Source: Oscillospiraceae bacterium (GTDB taxonomy: Bacteria > Bacillota > Clostridia > Oscillospirales > Acutalibacteraceae). From it: a stretch of 64,000 nt of DNA. The translations under genes and the position numbers were made by a program. This document shows, one piece after another, positions 28,161 to 36,509 of this stretch (its first letter is position 1; each line of letters opens with the position of its first letter). The notes under the pieces were generated by a model that saw only the letters and a program-made list of their open reading frames with translations, made no database searches and was not told where the DNA came from. The stretch covers positions 124,001 through 188,000 of the forward strand of contig CAJTCS010000003.1 of the NCBI GenBank assembly GCA_910574995.1. The letters are read 5' to 3'.

Positions 28161-28778
28161 ATGCGGACCACCACAAAAAAGACCCTATTCAAAGCTATTT
28201 TCTGCGGATTCCTCCTGGCGGCGTTTTTTAGCTTTTTCCCCTTCGCCGCCGCCTCCGAGCAGCTGCCCCAAAGCGTGCTGCGGCTGCACATCATAGCCAA
28301 TTCTAACAGTACCCAGGACCAGGAAATCAAGCTAAAGGTACGGGACGCGGTTTTAGAGGAAGCCGCAAAGTGGTATGGGGACGCCGCCACACTGGAGCAG
28401 GCCGAGCGGGCCCTAAGCGCCCATCTGGAGCCCATCTCCCAAAGGGCAAACCGCGTTTTGCGGGAGAACGGCTTTTCCGACAGGGCGGAGGCCGTTATAA
28501 CCGAAATGCATTTTTCCACCCGGTATTATGAGGGCGCTGCCCTGCCCGCCGGGAAATACCGCACGCTGCGGGTGACCATTGGAGAGGGCCGGGGCCAAAA
28601 CTGGTGGTGCGTGGTTTTCCCTGCGCTGTGCATGCCCGCCGCCGAAAATCGGGAGGATGTGCTGGCTGCTTTGCCGGAAAGCCAGCGGGAGGTGGTGGAA
28701 AACCCCGAAAAATACCAGATAGAGTTCAAGGTGGTAGAATGGTTCGAATCCTTGCGGGGGCTGTTTGCCCCAGCGTGA
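28161..28778 (+). CDS. spoIIR: Stage II sporulation protein R
   Basis: A 205-residue secreted signalling protein. In endospore formers SpoIIR is made in the forespore and triggers SpoIIGA to process pro-sigma-E in the mother cell. An N-terminal signal/anchor segment (AIFCGFLLAAFFSFFPFAAA) is followed by the hallmark VLRLHIIANSNSTQDQEIKL and VRDAVLEEA; NWWCVVFPALCMP is the conserved Cys-containing block. The ATG at 28161 follows GGAAAGGAAGG. Its presence implies the organism can sporulate or recently could. Confidence 0.94.
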   Translation: MRTTTKKTLFKAIFCGFLLAAFFSFFPFAAASEQLPQSVLRLHIIANSNSTQDQEIKLKVRDAVLEEAAKWYGDAATLEQAERALSAHLEPISQRANRVLRENGFSDRAEAVITEMHFSTRYYEGAALPAGKYRTLRVTIGEGRGQNWWCVVFPALCMPAAENREDVLAALPESQREVVENPEKYQIEFKVVEWFESLRGLFAPA

Positions 28779-29008
28779 CGTTGGGTTATCCCCGCAAAGA
28801 TACGCAATCCCCTGGGCGAAGCCATGGGGCCTGGGCCCAGTGTGCCGCGCGGCCGCATGATGCAGGCGGGCCATGGGTAAAGTGGGCGGGGGTATGGGAG
28901 GGGGCTTCCTGCCTTGCCAAACGTTTCAGCCGCGCCCTTCCCGGGCCCAAAAGCATATGCCTACATAGAGGTTGGGCAGGGGTGCCACCCCTGCCTGGAA
29001 AAAGGAAA

Positions 29009-29034
29009 GGAGGCAGCGCGCGCTGCCTCCTTTT
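29009..29034. terminator. Bidirectional terminator between spoIIR and dnaK
   Basis: GGAGGCAGCGC and GCGCTGCCTCC form an 11-bp perfect palindrome between convergent genes, with TTTTGCTTTATTTG on the plus side and a pyrimidine-rich TTTCCTTTTT on the minus side. Confidence 0.82.
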
Positions 29035-29052
29035 GCTTTATTTGTCTAACGG

Positions 29053-30897
29053 TCACTCTACATCCTTATAGTCTGCGTCGTATACGTTGCCGTCTGGGGC
29101 GGGGCCGCCGGGATTCTGCCCGTCAAAAGGGGGCTGGGGGCCGCTGCCGGGCTGGCCTTGGGGGGCGGACTGCTGGTACAGCTTTTCGCTGACAGCATAC
29201 ACGGCCTTCTGCAGGTCGTCCATCCCAGCCTGGATGGCCTCTGTAGAACCATTCTGCAGGGTCTCCTTCAAGGCGGCAACTTTGGCGTTGATCTCATTCT
29301 TGTCTGCATCCTGCAGCTTGTCGCCGTTGTCGGCTACCAGCTTTTCAGCGGAATAGCACAAATTCTCCGCATTGTTTTTGGTATCCACCTCTTCCCGGCG
29401 CTTCTTGTCTTCCTCGGCAAACTGCTCGGCCGCTTTCACAGCCCGGTCAATGTCCTCCTTGCTCATGTTGGAGCTGGAGGAGATGGTGATGTGCTGCTCT
29501 TTGCCGGTTCCCAGGTCTTTGGCGGAAACGTTTACAATGCCGTTGGCGTCAATGTCGAAGGTGACCTCGATCTGGGGGATGCCCCGGGGGGCTGGGGCGA
29601 TGCCGTCCAGCTTGAAGAGGCCCAGCTGCTTATTGTCCCGGGCAAATTCCCGCTCGCCCTGCAGCACGTTTACCTCTACCTGGGTCTGGCCGTCGGCGGC
29701 CGTGGAGAAGGTCTGGCTTTTCTTGGTGGGGATGGTGGTGTTGCGGTCGATGATCTTGGTCATCACGCCGCCCATGGTTTCCACGCCCAGGCTAAGGGGG
29801 GTCACGTCCAGCAGCAGCAGGCCCTGTACGTCGCCCTGGAGCACGCCCGCCTGGATGGCCGCGCCCATGGCCACGCACTCGTCGGGGTTGATGCCCTTGA
29901 AGGGGTCTTTGCCGATGAAGCCTTTCACCGCGTCCTGCACGGCGGGGATGCGGGAAGAGCCGCCTACCAGCAGCACCTTGCTGATCTCCCCGATGGACAG
30001 GCCAGAGTCGGACAGGGCCTGGCGCACAGGGCCCATGGTTTTCTCTACCAGGTCGGCGGTCAGCTCATTGAACTTGGCCCGGGAAAGGGTCATGTCCAGG
30101 TGCTTGGGGCCGGTGGCGTCGGCGGTGATAAAGGGCAGGTTAATGGCGGCGGTGGTCACGCCGGACAGCTCGATTTTCGCCTTTTCGGCCGCTTCCTTGA
30201 TGCGCTGCATGGCCATCTTGTCGCCGCTCAAATCAATGCCCTGCTCCATCTTAAAGGTGCTGACAATGTGGTCGATGACCCGCTGGTCAAAGTCGTCGCC
30301 GCCCAAACGGTTGTTGCCGGCCGTAGCCAGGACTTCCTGCACGCCGTCGCCCATCTCGATAATGGAAACGTCGAACGTGCCGCCGCCCAGGTCATACACC
30401 ATCACCTTCTGGTCGTTGTCCTTGTCCACGCCATAGGAGAGGGCCGCGGCGGTGGGCTCGTTGATGATGCGCTTCACGTCCATGCCCGCAATCTTGCCAG
30501 CGTCCTTGGTGGCCTGGCGCTGGGCGTCGGTAAAGTAGGCGGGCACGGTGATGACCGCGCTGGTGACCGCCTCGCCCAGGTAGGCCTCCGCGTCCGCTTT
30601 CAGCTTCTGCAGGATCATCGCGGAAATTTCCTGGGGGGTATAGCTTTTGGCGTCCACGCTTACTTTATAGTTGCTGCCCATCTCCCGCTTGATGGAGGAC
30701 ACGGTCCGGTCCGGGTTGGTGATGGCCTGGCGCTTGGCCACCTGGCCCACCATACGTTCGCCGTCTTTGGAGAAAGCCACCACAGAGGGGGTGGTACGCG
30801 CGCCCTCGGCGTTGGCGATGACCACAGGTTCGCCGCCTTCTATAACGGCTACACAGGAGTTTGTGGTGCCCAAATCGATACCAATCGTCTTTGACAT
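29053..30897 (-). CDS. dnaK: Chaperone protein DnaK (Hsp70)
   Basis: A 614-residue Hsp70. The nucleotide-binding domain has [27 protein letters not shown] and [13 protein letters not shown]; the linker [14 protein letters not shown]-like segment leads to the substrate-binding domain, and the tail is Gly/Gln/Pro-rich. It lacks the 24-residue insertion of Gram-negative DnaK, as expected for Firmicutes. The start is set at ATG 30897 ([10 protein letters not shown]). It is the last gene of hrcA-grpE-dnaK under the CIRCE operator. No dnaJ follows; a terminator and spoIIR do. Confidence 0.98.
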   Translation of the reverse strand: MSKTIGIDLGTTNSCVAVIEGGEPVVIANAEGARTTPSVVAFSKDGERMVGQVAKRQAITNPDRTVSSIKREMGSNYKVSVDAKSYTPQEISAMILQKLKADAEAYLGEAVTSAVITVPAYFTDAQRQATKDAGKIAGMDVKRIINEPTAAALSYGVDKDNDQKVMVYDLGGGTFDVSIIEMGDGVQEVLATAGNNRLGGDDFDQRVIDHIVSTFKMEQGIDLSGDKMAMQRIKEAAEKAKIELSGVTTAAINLPFITADATGPKHLDMTLSRAKFNELTADLVEKTMGPVRQALSDSGLSIGEISKVLLVGGSSRIPAVQDAVKGFIGKDPFKGINPDECVAMGAAIQAGVLQGDVQGLLLLDVTPLSLGVETMGGVMTKIIDRNTTIPTKKSQTFSTAADGQTQVEVNVLQGEREFARDNKQLGLFKLDGIAPAPRGIPQIEVTFDIDANGIVNVSAKDLGTGKEQHITISSSSNMSKEDIDRAVKAAEQFAEEDKKRREEVDTKNNAENLCYSAEKLVADNGDKLQDADKNEINAKVAALKETLQNGSTEAIQAGMDDLQKAVYAVSEKLYQQSAPQGQPGSGPQPPFDGQNPGGPAPDGNVYDADYKDVE

Positions 30898-31033
30898 AAT
30901 CATTACCTCGCTTGTTTAAAGTTGTTTCATGCGTAATTGCGTAATAATAAATCCCTGCCTTTATTACCGGGCAGCGGTACCATGGGGATAGCCCCGCACC
31001 GGCTTAAAAGGGGCCGAGGGCCCTGCGGCGGCC

Positions 31034-31591
31034 TTAGTTGGCCACCTGCACCATGGCGAAGCGCACCACCCGGTCCCCCAGCCGGTACCCCTTCTGGAAC
31101 ACGGCGGAGATCACGTTCTCGCCCAAGCTTTCGTCCTCGATGTGGGCCACGGCGTTGTGGAGGTTCGGGTCGAAAGCCTCGCCTACCGCGCCGCAGGAAG
31201 TGATCCCCAGCTTTTCAAAGGCCTGCTCTATCTGGCTTTCAATCATCTCCACGCCCTTTTTCATATCCTCCGCCGAGGCGTTTTCTTGGCCCAGGGCCCG
31301 TTCTATATTGTCCGCAATGGGCAGAAGGGCCTGCACCGTGTCGGAAACCGCGTTGTTATATATGGCGGATTTCTCGGCGGCTGTGCGCTTGCGGAAGTTG
31401 TCGTATTCCGCCAGCACCCGCAGGTGCTGCTGCTTGTGTGCCTCGAATTCCCCCTGCAGCTTTTCCAGCGCCCCTTCTTCCAGGCTGCCTTGCCCCTGGT
31501 CAGGTCCTTCTTTGGCTTCTTCTGGCTGCTGCGGTTCTGCAGGATGCCCTTCCGGCTGTTCCTGCTCTGGCCGCTTCTCTTCCTGCTCCAT
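31034..31591 (-). CDS. grpE: Nucleotide exchange factor GrpE
   Basis: A 185-residue GrpE that releases ADP from DnaK. An acidic, Gln/Glu/Pro-rich disordered N-terminus (about 50 residues) precedes the long coiled coil, LRVLAEYDNFRKRTAAEKSA and the C-terminal beta domain with SCGAVGEAFDPNLHNAV and QKGYRLGDRVVRFAMVQVAN. It lies between hrcA and dnaK. Confidence 0.97.
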   Translation of the reverse strand: MEQEEKRPEQEQPEGHPAEPQQPEEAKEGPDQGQGSLEEGALEKLQGEFEAHKQQHLRVLAEYDNFRKRTAAEKSAIYNNAVSDTVQALLPIADNIERALGQENASAEDMKKGVEMIESQIEQAFEKLGITSCGAVGEAFDPNLHNAVAHIEDESLGENVISAVFQKGYRLGDRVVRFAMVQVAN

Positions 31592-31732
31592 AAAGCGTAT
31601 ACATCTCCCTTTCCAGCCCTATTACGGCACGTCTGGCGTGCCAAGGCGTTGTGTTTTTATATGGCATGTGGTTTTACACCCATTCATCACGTTTGTTTTA
31701 TCCTGGCCTTAGCAGCCCCTTTTTATCCCTGG

Positions 31733-32758
31733 TCAGCTGTCTTGGGCCAGCCCAGTAAGCATATGCCCGGTCTGTCCAGCCAGATATTCTAAAAGGGCGG
31801 TATGCCGGGGATAATCCATACGAACGGGGCCCACCACGGATAAGCAGCCTGCGTCTTGACCCTCTACACGGTACCAAGCCGTCACCAAAGATACCTCTTC
31901 CAGTTCGGGCCGGCCGGTTTCCCGGCCGATGAGTACCTGGGCTTTGCCGGGCTTTTGGCGGAACAAGGTGGAAAGGCGTTCCCGGCGGTCTAGGAAATCC
32001 AGCACCCGGCATACCCCTTGTGGTTCCAGTTCTGGATACAGCAGCAGGTTCATCTGCCCGCATAGTAGCACCTTCGTCTCAATGGCATCCCGGGCAGCTT
32101 CTAAAAGCGCCTGCAAGGGCGGCCCCAACAGCACATACAGCTCTCCCAGGGAGGCCGCCACGGTCTGGGCAAGGGCCGGGGTGATGTCGGCCACCGCCTT
32201 CCCGGCCAGCCGTTCGTTGCACACGCGAAAAAACAATCGGGTCAGTTCAGGCGTCAGGTCAAAGTCACAGTGGAAGACCCGGGTCTTCATCGTGCCAGCC
32301 GAACTGAGCAGGACCAGCATGGCCGTACGCCGGCCGGTCTGCACAAACTGTACGGCCTTCACCCGGGCCTGCGCCCCGCCGGGGGTGGTGGCCAACCCGG
32401 CGCACCGGCTGGAATCCGCTAAAATCTGGGCCGCCCGCAAGAGCACGCCCTCCGGGTCATAGGCCCGGTAGGAAAGCTGGGAAGACAGGGCGCGCTTTTC
32501 CCTTTCTGATAAGGGGGAAGGGGGCATAAGCCGGTCTACATATTCCCGATAGCCCCGCTGGGAAGGGATCCGTCCGGCAGAAGTATGGGGCTGTTCTAAA
32601 AGCCCCAGTTCGATCAGCCCGGCCATTTCGTTGCGCACCGTGGCCGAGGATACCCCCAGCTTTTCCGCCACGGCTTTCGAGCCCACCGGCTCGCCTGTCT
32701 GGCTGTACCCAGCCACCACGCAGGCCAACACCCGCCCTTGCCGCTGGGAAAGCTCCAT
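31733..32758 (-). CDS. hrcA: Heat-inducible transcription repressor HrcA
   Basis: A 341-residue repressor of the class I heat-shock operon. The N-terminal winged helix is clear (VVAGYSQTGEPVGSKAVAEK, VSSATVRNEMAGLIELGLL, HTSAGRIPSQRGYREYVD), followed by the GAF-like dimerisation core. The start at 32758 is supported by family alignment; an upstream extension would run into the operator. HrcA binds CIRCE at 32782-32808 and so represses its own operon until GroEL is titrated by heat damage. Confidence 0.97.
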   Translation of the reverse strand: MELSQRQGRVLACVVAGYSQTGEPVGSKAVAEKLGVSSATVRNEMAGLIELGLLEQPHTSAGRIPSQRGYREYVDRLMPPSPLSEREKRALSSQLSYRAYDPEGVLLRAAQILADSSRCAGLATTPGGAQARVKAVQFVQTGRRTAMLVLLSSAGTMKTRVFHCDFDLTPELTRLFFRVCNERLAGKAVADITPALAQTVAASLGELYVLLGPPLQALLEAARDAIETKVLLCGQMNLLLYPELEPQGVCRVLDFLDRRERLSTLFRQKPGKAQVLIGRETGRPELEEVSLVTAWYRVEGQDAGCLSVVGPVRMDYPRHTALLEYLAGQTGHMLTGLAQDS

Positions 32759-32781
32759 GCTCCCACCTCTGCTTTCCAGGT

Positions 32782-32808
32782 TTAGCACTCTATATCCAAG
32801 AGTGCTAA
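32782..32808 (-). promoter_or_regulatory. CIRCE operator
   Basis: TTAGCACTC, a 9-bp spacer and GAGTGCTAA: a perfect match to the CIRCE inverted repeat, 24 bp upstream of hrcA and just downstream of the promoter. Confidence 0.98.
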
Positions 32809-32820
32809 CAGCTTGTTTAT

Positions 32821-32849
32821 AATGTATCACTTAGGTCAGCAAAAGTCAA
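32821..32849 (-). promoter_or_regulatory. Promoter of hrcA-grpE-dnaK
   Basis: On the minus strand TTGACT (32849-32844), a 17-bp spacer and TACATT (32826-32821), with TATAAA overlapping. The CIRCE element begins about 12 bp after the -10 box, suiting repression of initiation. Confidence 0.8.
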
Positions 32850-32907
32850 GTTTCTATTTGTAAATACTTTATGAATAGCGGTGGATCCACTTTTTTTAGG
32901 CGCGCAA

Positions 32908-32950
32908 AACGCCCCCGGGGCATACGGCGTGGTTTTGCCCTGGGGGCGTT
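32908..32950 (-). terminator. Terminator after the pentapeptide-repeat gene
   Basis: AACGCCCCC and GGGGGCGTT pair over 9 bp, extended by GGGC/GCCC, followed on the minus strand by TTTTGCG. The T-run is short. Confidence 0.55.
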
Positions 32951-32952
32951 GG

Positions 32953-33546
32953 CTACCCCTCTTCTATTTGGATTTCCAGCCCATACAGCAGGCCCATCGC
33001 CTCCGGCAGGGTGAACCGGGCCCCTTTCGCCTGGTTGGACAGCAGGGAAAAGCTGTACTCCCGGGCCCGGCGGAAGTCAGCCTTTGCCAAGTCGTTGTGG
33101 GAGAATGCCGTGCCCCGCAGCAGGCAGCCGGAAAAATCCGCCTCCGCCAGGCGGCATCCGTCCAAGTAGCTGCCAGAAAGGTCGCAGCCGGCAAAGGAAA
33201 ATTTACGCAGGTCCAGCTGGAAGAACACACAGTGGTGCAGCGTGCAGGCCTGGAAGGAATCGAAAGGCAGGAAGCCCAGGTCCTGTTTCCGGGGGTCCAG
33301 TAGGGAAGCCCAGTCTACCCCCAGCAGCACGCAGCCTGCAAATCCGTTCCCCAGGGCCTGTACGTTGTCGAAGCGCACCCCCTGGGCCCGGCACCCTATA
33401 AATTCACACCCGGAGAACCGGCAGTTGGCAAGCGCCACATCCTGGAAGCGGCAGTCCTCAAATACACAGTCCTCAAACACCCCGCCGGAGACAGCCCCGC
33501 CCTCCAGCCGCAGGTTGGAAAAACGTTCGCCGGTATAGTCCACCAT
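32953..33546 (-). CDS. Pentapeptide-repeat protein (Qnr/McbG-like fold)
   Basis: A 197-residue protein made almost entirely of A(D/N)LxX-type pentapeptides such as CVFEDCRFQDVALANCRFSG and CDLSGSYLDGCRLAEADFSG, forming a right-handed quadrilateral beta-helix. A non-repeat stretch near the middle (about 76-100, with LLDPRKQDLGF) divides it into two blocks, as in Qnr-type DNA mimics that protect gyrase. Whether it protects gyrase cannot be told from sequence. GTG 33549 and ATG 33546 are adjacent candidate starts. Confidence 0.85.
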   Translation of the reverse strand: MVDYTGERFSNLRLEGGAVSGGVFEDCVFEDCRFQDVALANCRFSGCEFIGCRAQGVRFDNVQALGNGFAGCVLLGVDWASLLDPRKQDLGFLPFDSFQACTLHHCVFFQLDLRKFSFAGCDLSGSYLDGCRLAEADFSGCLLRGTAFSHNDLAKADFRRAREYSFSLLSNQAKGARFTLPEAMGLLYGLEIQIEEG

Positions 33547-33567
33547 CACGATACCCCCTATAGGCGT

Positions 33568-34149
33568 TCAGCCCAGCATCCGGCTTAGCCTGTGCAGGGT
33601 CTCGGCCACGGGCAGGCCCACGATGTTGGAGTAGTCCCCTTCGATGGCTTCCACCAGCGCCACCCCTACGCCCTCTATGCCGTAAGACCCCGCCCGGCCC
33701 CGGGATTCACCCAGGGCCACGTAGGCCGCGATCTCCTCTTCCGTCAAATTGTAAAACTTCACCTTTGTGGCCTGGTGGAAGACCTCCCTCTGCCCGTTTG
33801 CCAGCAGGCACACCCCGGTATACACCTGGTGGATGCGCCCAGAAAGCCGGCCCAGCATGGCCCGGGCGGCCTCGTCGTCCTGGGGCTTGCCCAATATCAT
33901 GTTGTCAATGGCCACCACCGAATCCGCCGCAATGATAGGCATGCCCGGCCGCAGGGGCAGGACGGCTTCCCCCTTGCGCTGGGCCAGGCACTCGACTGCC
34001 TGCGCCGGGGTGAAGGCGGCTGGCACGCTTTCCTCTACGCCGGATACGGCCACTTCAAAGTCTAACCCAGCCCGTTCCAGCAGCAGCCTGCGGCTGGGGG
34101 AGGAGGAAGCCAGCACCAGCTTTTGCCGGATTGCAAAAACATTTGCCAT
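33568..34149 (-). CDS. maf: Maf family nucleotide pyrophosphatase
   Basis: A 193-residue Maf/YhdE-type pyrophosphatase that hydrolyses dTTP/UTP or modified nucleotides and is linked to septum formation. LVLASSSPSRRLLLERAGL is the N-terminal signature. MPIIAADSVVAIDN contains the metal-binding aspartate and LGKPQDDEAARAML follows; KAGSYGIEG-like RAGSYGIEGVG and GDYSNIVGLPV complete the site. It sits 6 bp after galE in the same direction and is probably co-transcribed with it. Confidence 0.94.
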   Translation of the reverse strand: MANVFAIRQKLVLASSSPSRRLLLERAGLDFEVAVSGVEESVPAAFTPAQAVECLAQRKGEAVLPLRPGMPIIAADSVVAIDNMILGKPQDDEAARAMLGRLSGRIHQVYTGVCLLANGQREVFHQATKVKFYNLTEEEIAAYVALGESRGRAGSYGIEGVGVALVEAIEGDYSNIVGLPVAETLHRLSRMLG

Positions 34150-34155
34150 ATTGCC

Positions 34156-35196
34156 TTACTCCCCATACCCGTCCGGGTTCTGCCGCTGCCACCGCAGGGA
34201 GTCTGCGCACATGTCCGCCAGGGTCTTTTTGGCCTCCCATCCCAGTTCCGCTTTCGCCTTGGATACGTCCGCATAGCTTTCTGGAAGGTCCCCGGCCCGG
34301 CGGCCGTCTATCACGTACGGGATATCCTGCCCGGCCGCTTCTGAGAAAGCCCGCAGCACCTCCAGCACGGAATGGCCCCGGCCTGTGCCCAGGTTGTAGA
34401 CCCGCAGGCCGCAGCCGCCCTCCCTAAACAGCTGCAGCGCCGCCACGTGGCCTTCCGCCAGGTCCACCACATGGATATAATCCCGTATGCAGGTGCCGTC
34501 GGGGGTGGGGTAGTCGTTGCCGAATACATGCAGCTTTTCCCGCTTGCCCACCACGGTCTGCACGATATACGGGGCCAGGTTGTTGGGGATGCCGCTGGGG
34601 TCTTCGCCGATTTTCCCGCTTTCGTGGGCCCCCACAGGGTTGAAGTACCGCAGCAGCACCCCGTTGAAATCCGGGTGGGCATGGGCATAGTCTGCCACGA
34701 TCTGTTCGATCATCAGCTTGGTTGTGCCATATGGGCAGTTGGCATGGTGGGGCAGGGCCGCGTCTTCCCGCAGGGGCGGGGCTTCCACATCCCCGTATAC
34801 AGTGGCCGAAGAGCTGAACACCAGGTTCCGCACCCCAAACTCTTCCATCACTTGCAGCAGGGCCAGGGTAGAACCCAGGTTGTTCTCATAATACCGTAGG
34901 GGCTGCGCCACCGATTCCCCCACCGCCTTCAGCCCGGCAAAGTGGATCACCGCATCTATATGCTCTTTTGCAAAGACCTCCCGCAAGGCCGCCTTGTCGC
35001 ACACATCCTCTTGGTAAAAGGCCGCCTTTTTCCCGGTGATCTCCTCCACCCGGTCTACGGCAACTGCCTTGCTGTTGCACAGGTTGTCCACAATGGCCAC
35101 GTCATAGCCTTGCTCCAGCAACGCCACACAGGTATGGCTGCCGATATACCCGGCCCCCCCTGTTACCAATATCTTCAGCTTGCCTGTATTTTCCAT
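34156..35196 (-). CDS. galE: UDP-glucose 4-epimerase
   Basis: A 346-residue SDR-family epimerase interconverting UDP-glucose and UDP-galactose. VTGGAGYIGSHTCVALLEQG is the NAD-binding loop. SSSATVYGDVEAPPL has the catalytic Ser/Thr, YGTTKLMIEQ the Tyr-x3-Lys pair, and RYFNPVGAHESGKIGEDP the family-specific loop. It serves galactose use and surface-glycan precursors. Its promoter lies at 35247-35275. Confidence 0.96.
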   Translation of the reverse strand: MENTGKLKILVTGGAGYIGSHTCVALLEQGYDVAIVDNLCNSKAVAVDRVEEITGKKAAFYQEDVCDKAALREVFAKEHIDAVIHFAGLKAVGESVAQPLRYYENNLGSTLALLQVMEEFGVRNLVFSSSATVYGDVEAPPLREDAALPHHANCPYGTTKLMIEQIVADYAHAHPDFNGVLLRYFNPVGAHESGKIGEDPSGIPNNLAPYIVQTVVGKREKLHVFGNDYPTPDGTCIRDYIHVVDLAEGHVAALQLFREGGCGLRVYNLGTGRGHSVLEVLRAFSEAAGQDIPYVIDGRRAGDLPESYADVSKAKAELGWEAKKTLADMCADSLRWQRQNPDGYGE

Positions 35197-35246
35197 TTAA
35201 AAGCCGCCTTTCTGTTTTTCATGTGGCCCTATGGGCTTATCCTTAT

Positions 35247-35275
35247 ATTATAGGAAAGCCCCGGGCAAATTACAA
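35247..35275 (-). promoter_or_regulatory. Sigma-A-type promoter of galE-maf
   Basis: On the minus strand TTGTAA (35275-35270), 17-bp spacer, TATAAT (35252-35247). The rest of the 301-bp gap 35197-35497 holds repeat copy 2 and the ribosome site of the next gene. Confidence 0.7.
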
Positions 35276-35369
35276 GGTTTTCCTATAAAAAAAGCGCGCG
35301 CTTGCCGAAAAAAACGCCCACCGCCGGGCACACTAGGGCACAGGCGGCTGTTGGGGCCGCTTGTCTGGG

Positions 35370-35478
35370 CTATAGTAAACGCGCTTGCAAATCGGTACAT
35401 ACGATTTGCAAGCCGGGCGGCTATGCCGCCTGGTTCAAAAGAGGTATTCCACCTATTTCGAACTGCGCTAACTATATT
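35370..35478 (-). repeat. Three-hairpin MITE-like repeat, copy 2 (inverted)
   Basis: Reverse-oriented relative of the element at 25686-25801, with roughly four-fifths of positions shared by eye. Its ends, CTATAGTAAACGCGC and (complement) ATATAGTTAGCGCAG, form imperfect terminal inverted repeats flanked by TA. The third hairpin reads CTTGCAAATCG with CGATTTGCAAG: compared with copy 1 a G-C pair has become C-G, a compensatory change. It ends a few bases before the ribosome site of the next gene, like copy 1. Confidence 0.8.
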
Positions 35479-35497
35479 ATGAAAGGGGGCGGCCGCA

Positions 35498-35881
35498 ATG
35501 CTGCTGGACGGCCTGATTTTTTTGACGGGCAGTTGTGCTTACCCCACACTGGAAATGATCTGGCGGGGGCGCACCCATGGGTCTATGGCGGTGGCTGGGG
35601 GCGCGTGCCTGTACCTGATCCATAAGGTGTGCTGCCAGCGCCTGGGGGGCAGAAGCCTTTCTCTGCGGTGCCTGGCGGGGTCCGGCATTATCACAGGGGT
35701 AGAGCTGGTGACGGGACTCATTGTAAACCGGGGGTTAGGCCTGGGGGTGTGGGATTATTCCGGCGTGCCCCTGAACCTGCTGGGGCAGGTGTGCCTGCCC
35801 TATTCCCTTCTGTGGTTCGGGCTGACCCTGCCCGCCATGGCCCTGTGCGAATCCTACCAAAAGCTGGGGCCGCTTTTTTAA
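35498..35881 (+). CDS. Small membrane protein, CmpB-like putative ABC-transporter type IV family
   Basis: A 127-residue protein with about four hydrophobic segments. GVWDYSGVPLNLLGQVCLPYSLLWF resembles the core of the widespread firmicute family annotated as putative ABC-transporter type IV (CmpB-like), of unknown function. The ribosome site GAAAGGGGG is 12 nt before the ATG. It is a single gene between the repeat and the tRNA genes. Confidence 0.7.
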   Translation: MLLDGLIFLTGSCAYPTLEMIWRGRTHGSMAVAGGACLYLIHKVCCQRLGGRSLSLRCLAGSGIITGVELVTGLIVNRGLGLGVWDYSGVPLNLLGQVCLPYSLLWFGLTLPAMALCESYQKLGPLF

Positions 35882-35952
35882 GGCGGCCTTTGCCTTGCCC
35901 CAAGGCCGCCAAAGCCCTGGTGCTTTTCCTGTGCTTTTTTGTCAGAAACCCA

Positions 35953-35982
35953 TTGACATTTGTACTCAGGGTGTGGTATGAT
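35953..35982 (+). promoter_or_regulatory. Promoter of the tRNA-Ser pair
   Basis: TTGACA at 35953-35958 and TATGAT at 35977-35982 with an 18-bp spacer, 20 bp upstream of the first tRNA. Confidence 0.85.
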
Positions 35983-36002
35983 AAGTCACGTGCCAAGGAC
36001 AT

Positions 36003-36091
36003 GGAGAGGTGTCCGAGTGGTTTAAGGAGCTAGTCTTGAAAACTAGTGATCCCGCAAGGGACCAAGAGTTCGAATCTCTTCCTCTCCGCCA
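36003..36091 (+). tRNA. tRNA-Ser (anticodon UGA)
   Basis: An 89-nt tRNA with acceptor arm GGAGAGG/CCTCTCC, discriminator G and encoded CCA. The anticodon stem CTAGT/ACTAG frames loop CTTGAAA, giving anticodon TGA. A long variable arm, GATCCCGCAAGGGACC, confirms the class II serine type; the T-loop is GTTCGAATC. Confidence 0.97.
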
Positions 36092-36134
36092 TTTGCTTTT
36101 TATACTTTAATATATTGATTATAGATTTTCACCC

Positions 36135-36224
36135 GGAGAAGTACCCAAGTGGTGAAGGGGCTCCCCTGCTAAGGGAGTAGGTCGGGAAACCGGCGCAAGG
36201 GTTCAAATCCCTTCTTCTCCGCCA
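36135..36224 (+). tRNA. tRNA-Ser (anticodon GCU)
   Basis: A 90-nt class II tRNA with acceptor GGAGAAG/CTTCTCC, discriminator G and encoded CCA. Anticodon stem CTCCC/GGGAG frames loop CTGCTAA, giving anticodon GCT. The variable arm is long and the T-loop is GTTCAAATC. Mobile-element-type genes begin shortly after its 3-prime end. Confidence 0.97.
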
Positions 36225-36253
36225 TCCTAGGAAAACCAAAAAGATATTTGGGC

Positions 36254-36281
36254 AAAAAACCGCGTAACCACGCGGTTTTTT
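36254..36281 (+). terminator. Terminator of the tRNA-Ser operon
   Basis: AAAAAACCGCG and CGCGGTTTTTT form an 11-bp stem around TAACCA, ending in T6. Confidence 0.9.
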
Positions 36282-36390
36282 GCGTCTCAAAGGGCTGGAT
36301 TTCGAAAGTGCGAAAACGTGGATGGCAAAACGGCGTTTTGGCTTTGCGGCAGGAAGTGAACCCTCACAACAACAGAATAAAGAGAAAAGA

Positions 36391-36422
36391 GAGGGCCAGC
36401 AGGAGAATAACTGCTGGCCCTC
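36391..36422 (+). terminator. Stem-loop at the left end of the element-like region
   Basis: GAGGGCCAGCAG and CTGCTGGCCCTC form a perfect 12-bp stem around GAGAATAA. Only TTG follows, so termination is uncertain. Confidence 0.5.
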
Positions 36423-36439
36423 TTGCTACAAAAATACAT

Positions 36440-36487
36440 AGCCGGTCGCTGGAGAGCAATCCCCAAAATAAGCGACCGGCTTTTTTT
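36440..36487 (+). terminator. Terminator or attenuator ahead of the ArdA-like gene
   Basis: AGCCGGTCGCT and AGCGACCGGCT form an 11-bp stem with a 20-nt loop, followed by T7. It ends only 22 bp before the start codon, so it could attenuate the operon as well as stop upstream transcripts. Together with the two preceding hairpins it makes three stem-loops in 230 bp. Confidence 0.7.
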
Positions 36488-36509
36488 ATTTCAGGAAGGA
36501 GCTGAACCT

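Noticed and set aside
29158-30894. A 578-codon plus-strand frame antisense to dnaK
   Set aside because: A well-known artefact opposite dnaK in GC-rich genomes. It has no ribosome site, and dnaK itself is unmistakable.
36135-36224. An exact attachment-site duplication of the tRNA-Ser 3-prime end
   Set aside because: I looked for a second copy of the tRNA 3-prime sequence downstream and found none within 64 kb, so an att site is not annotated.
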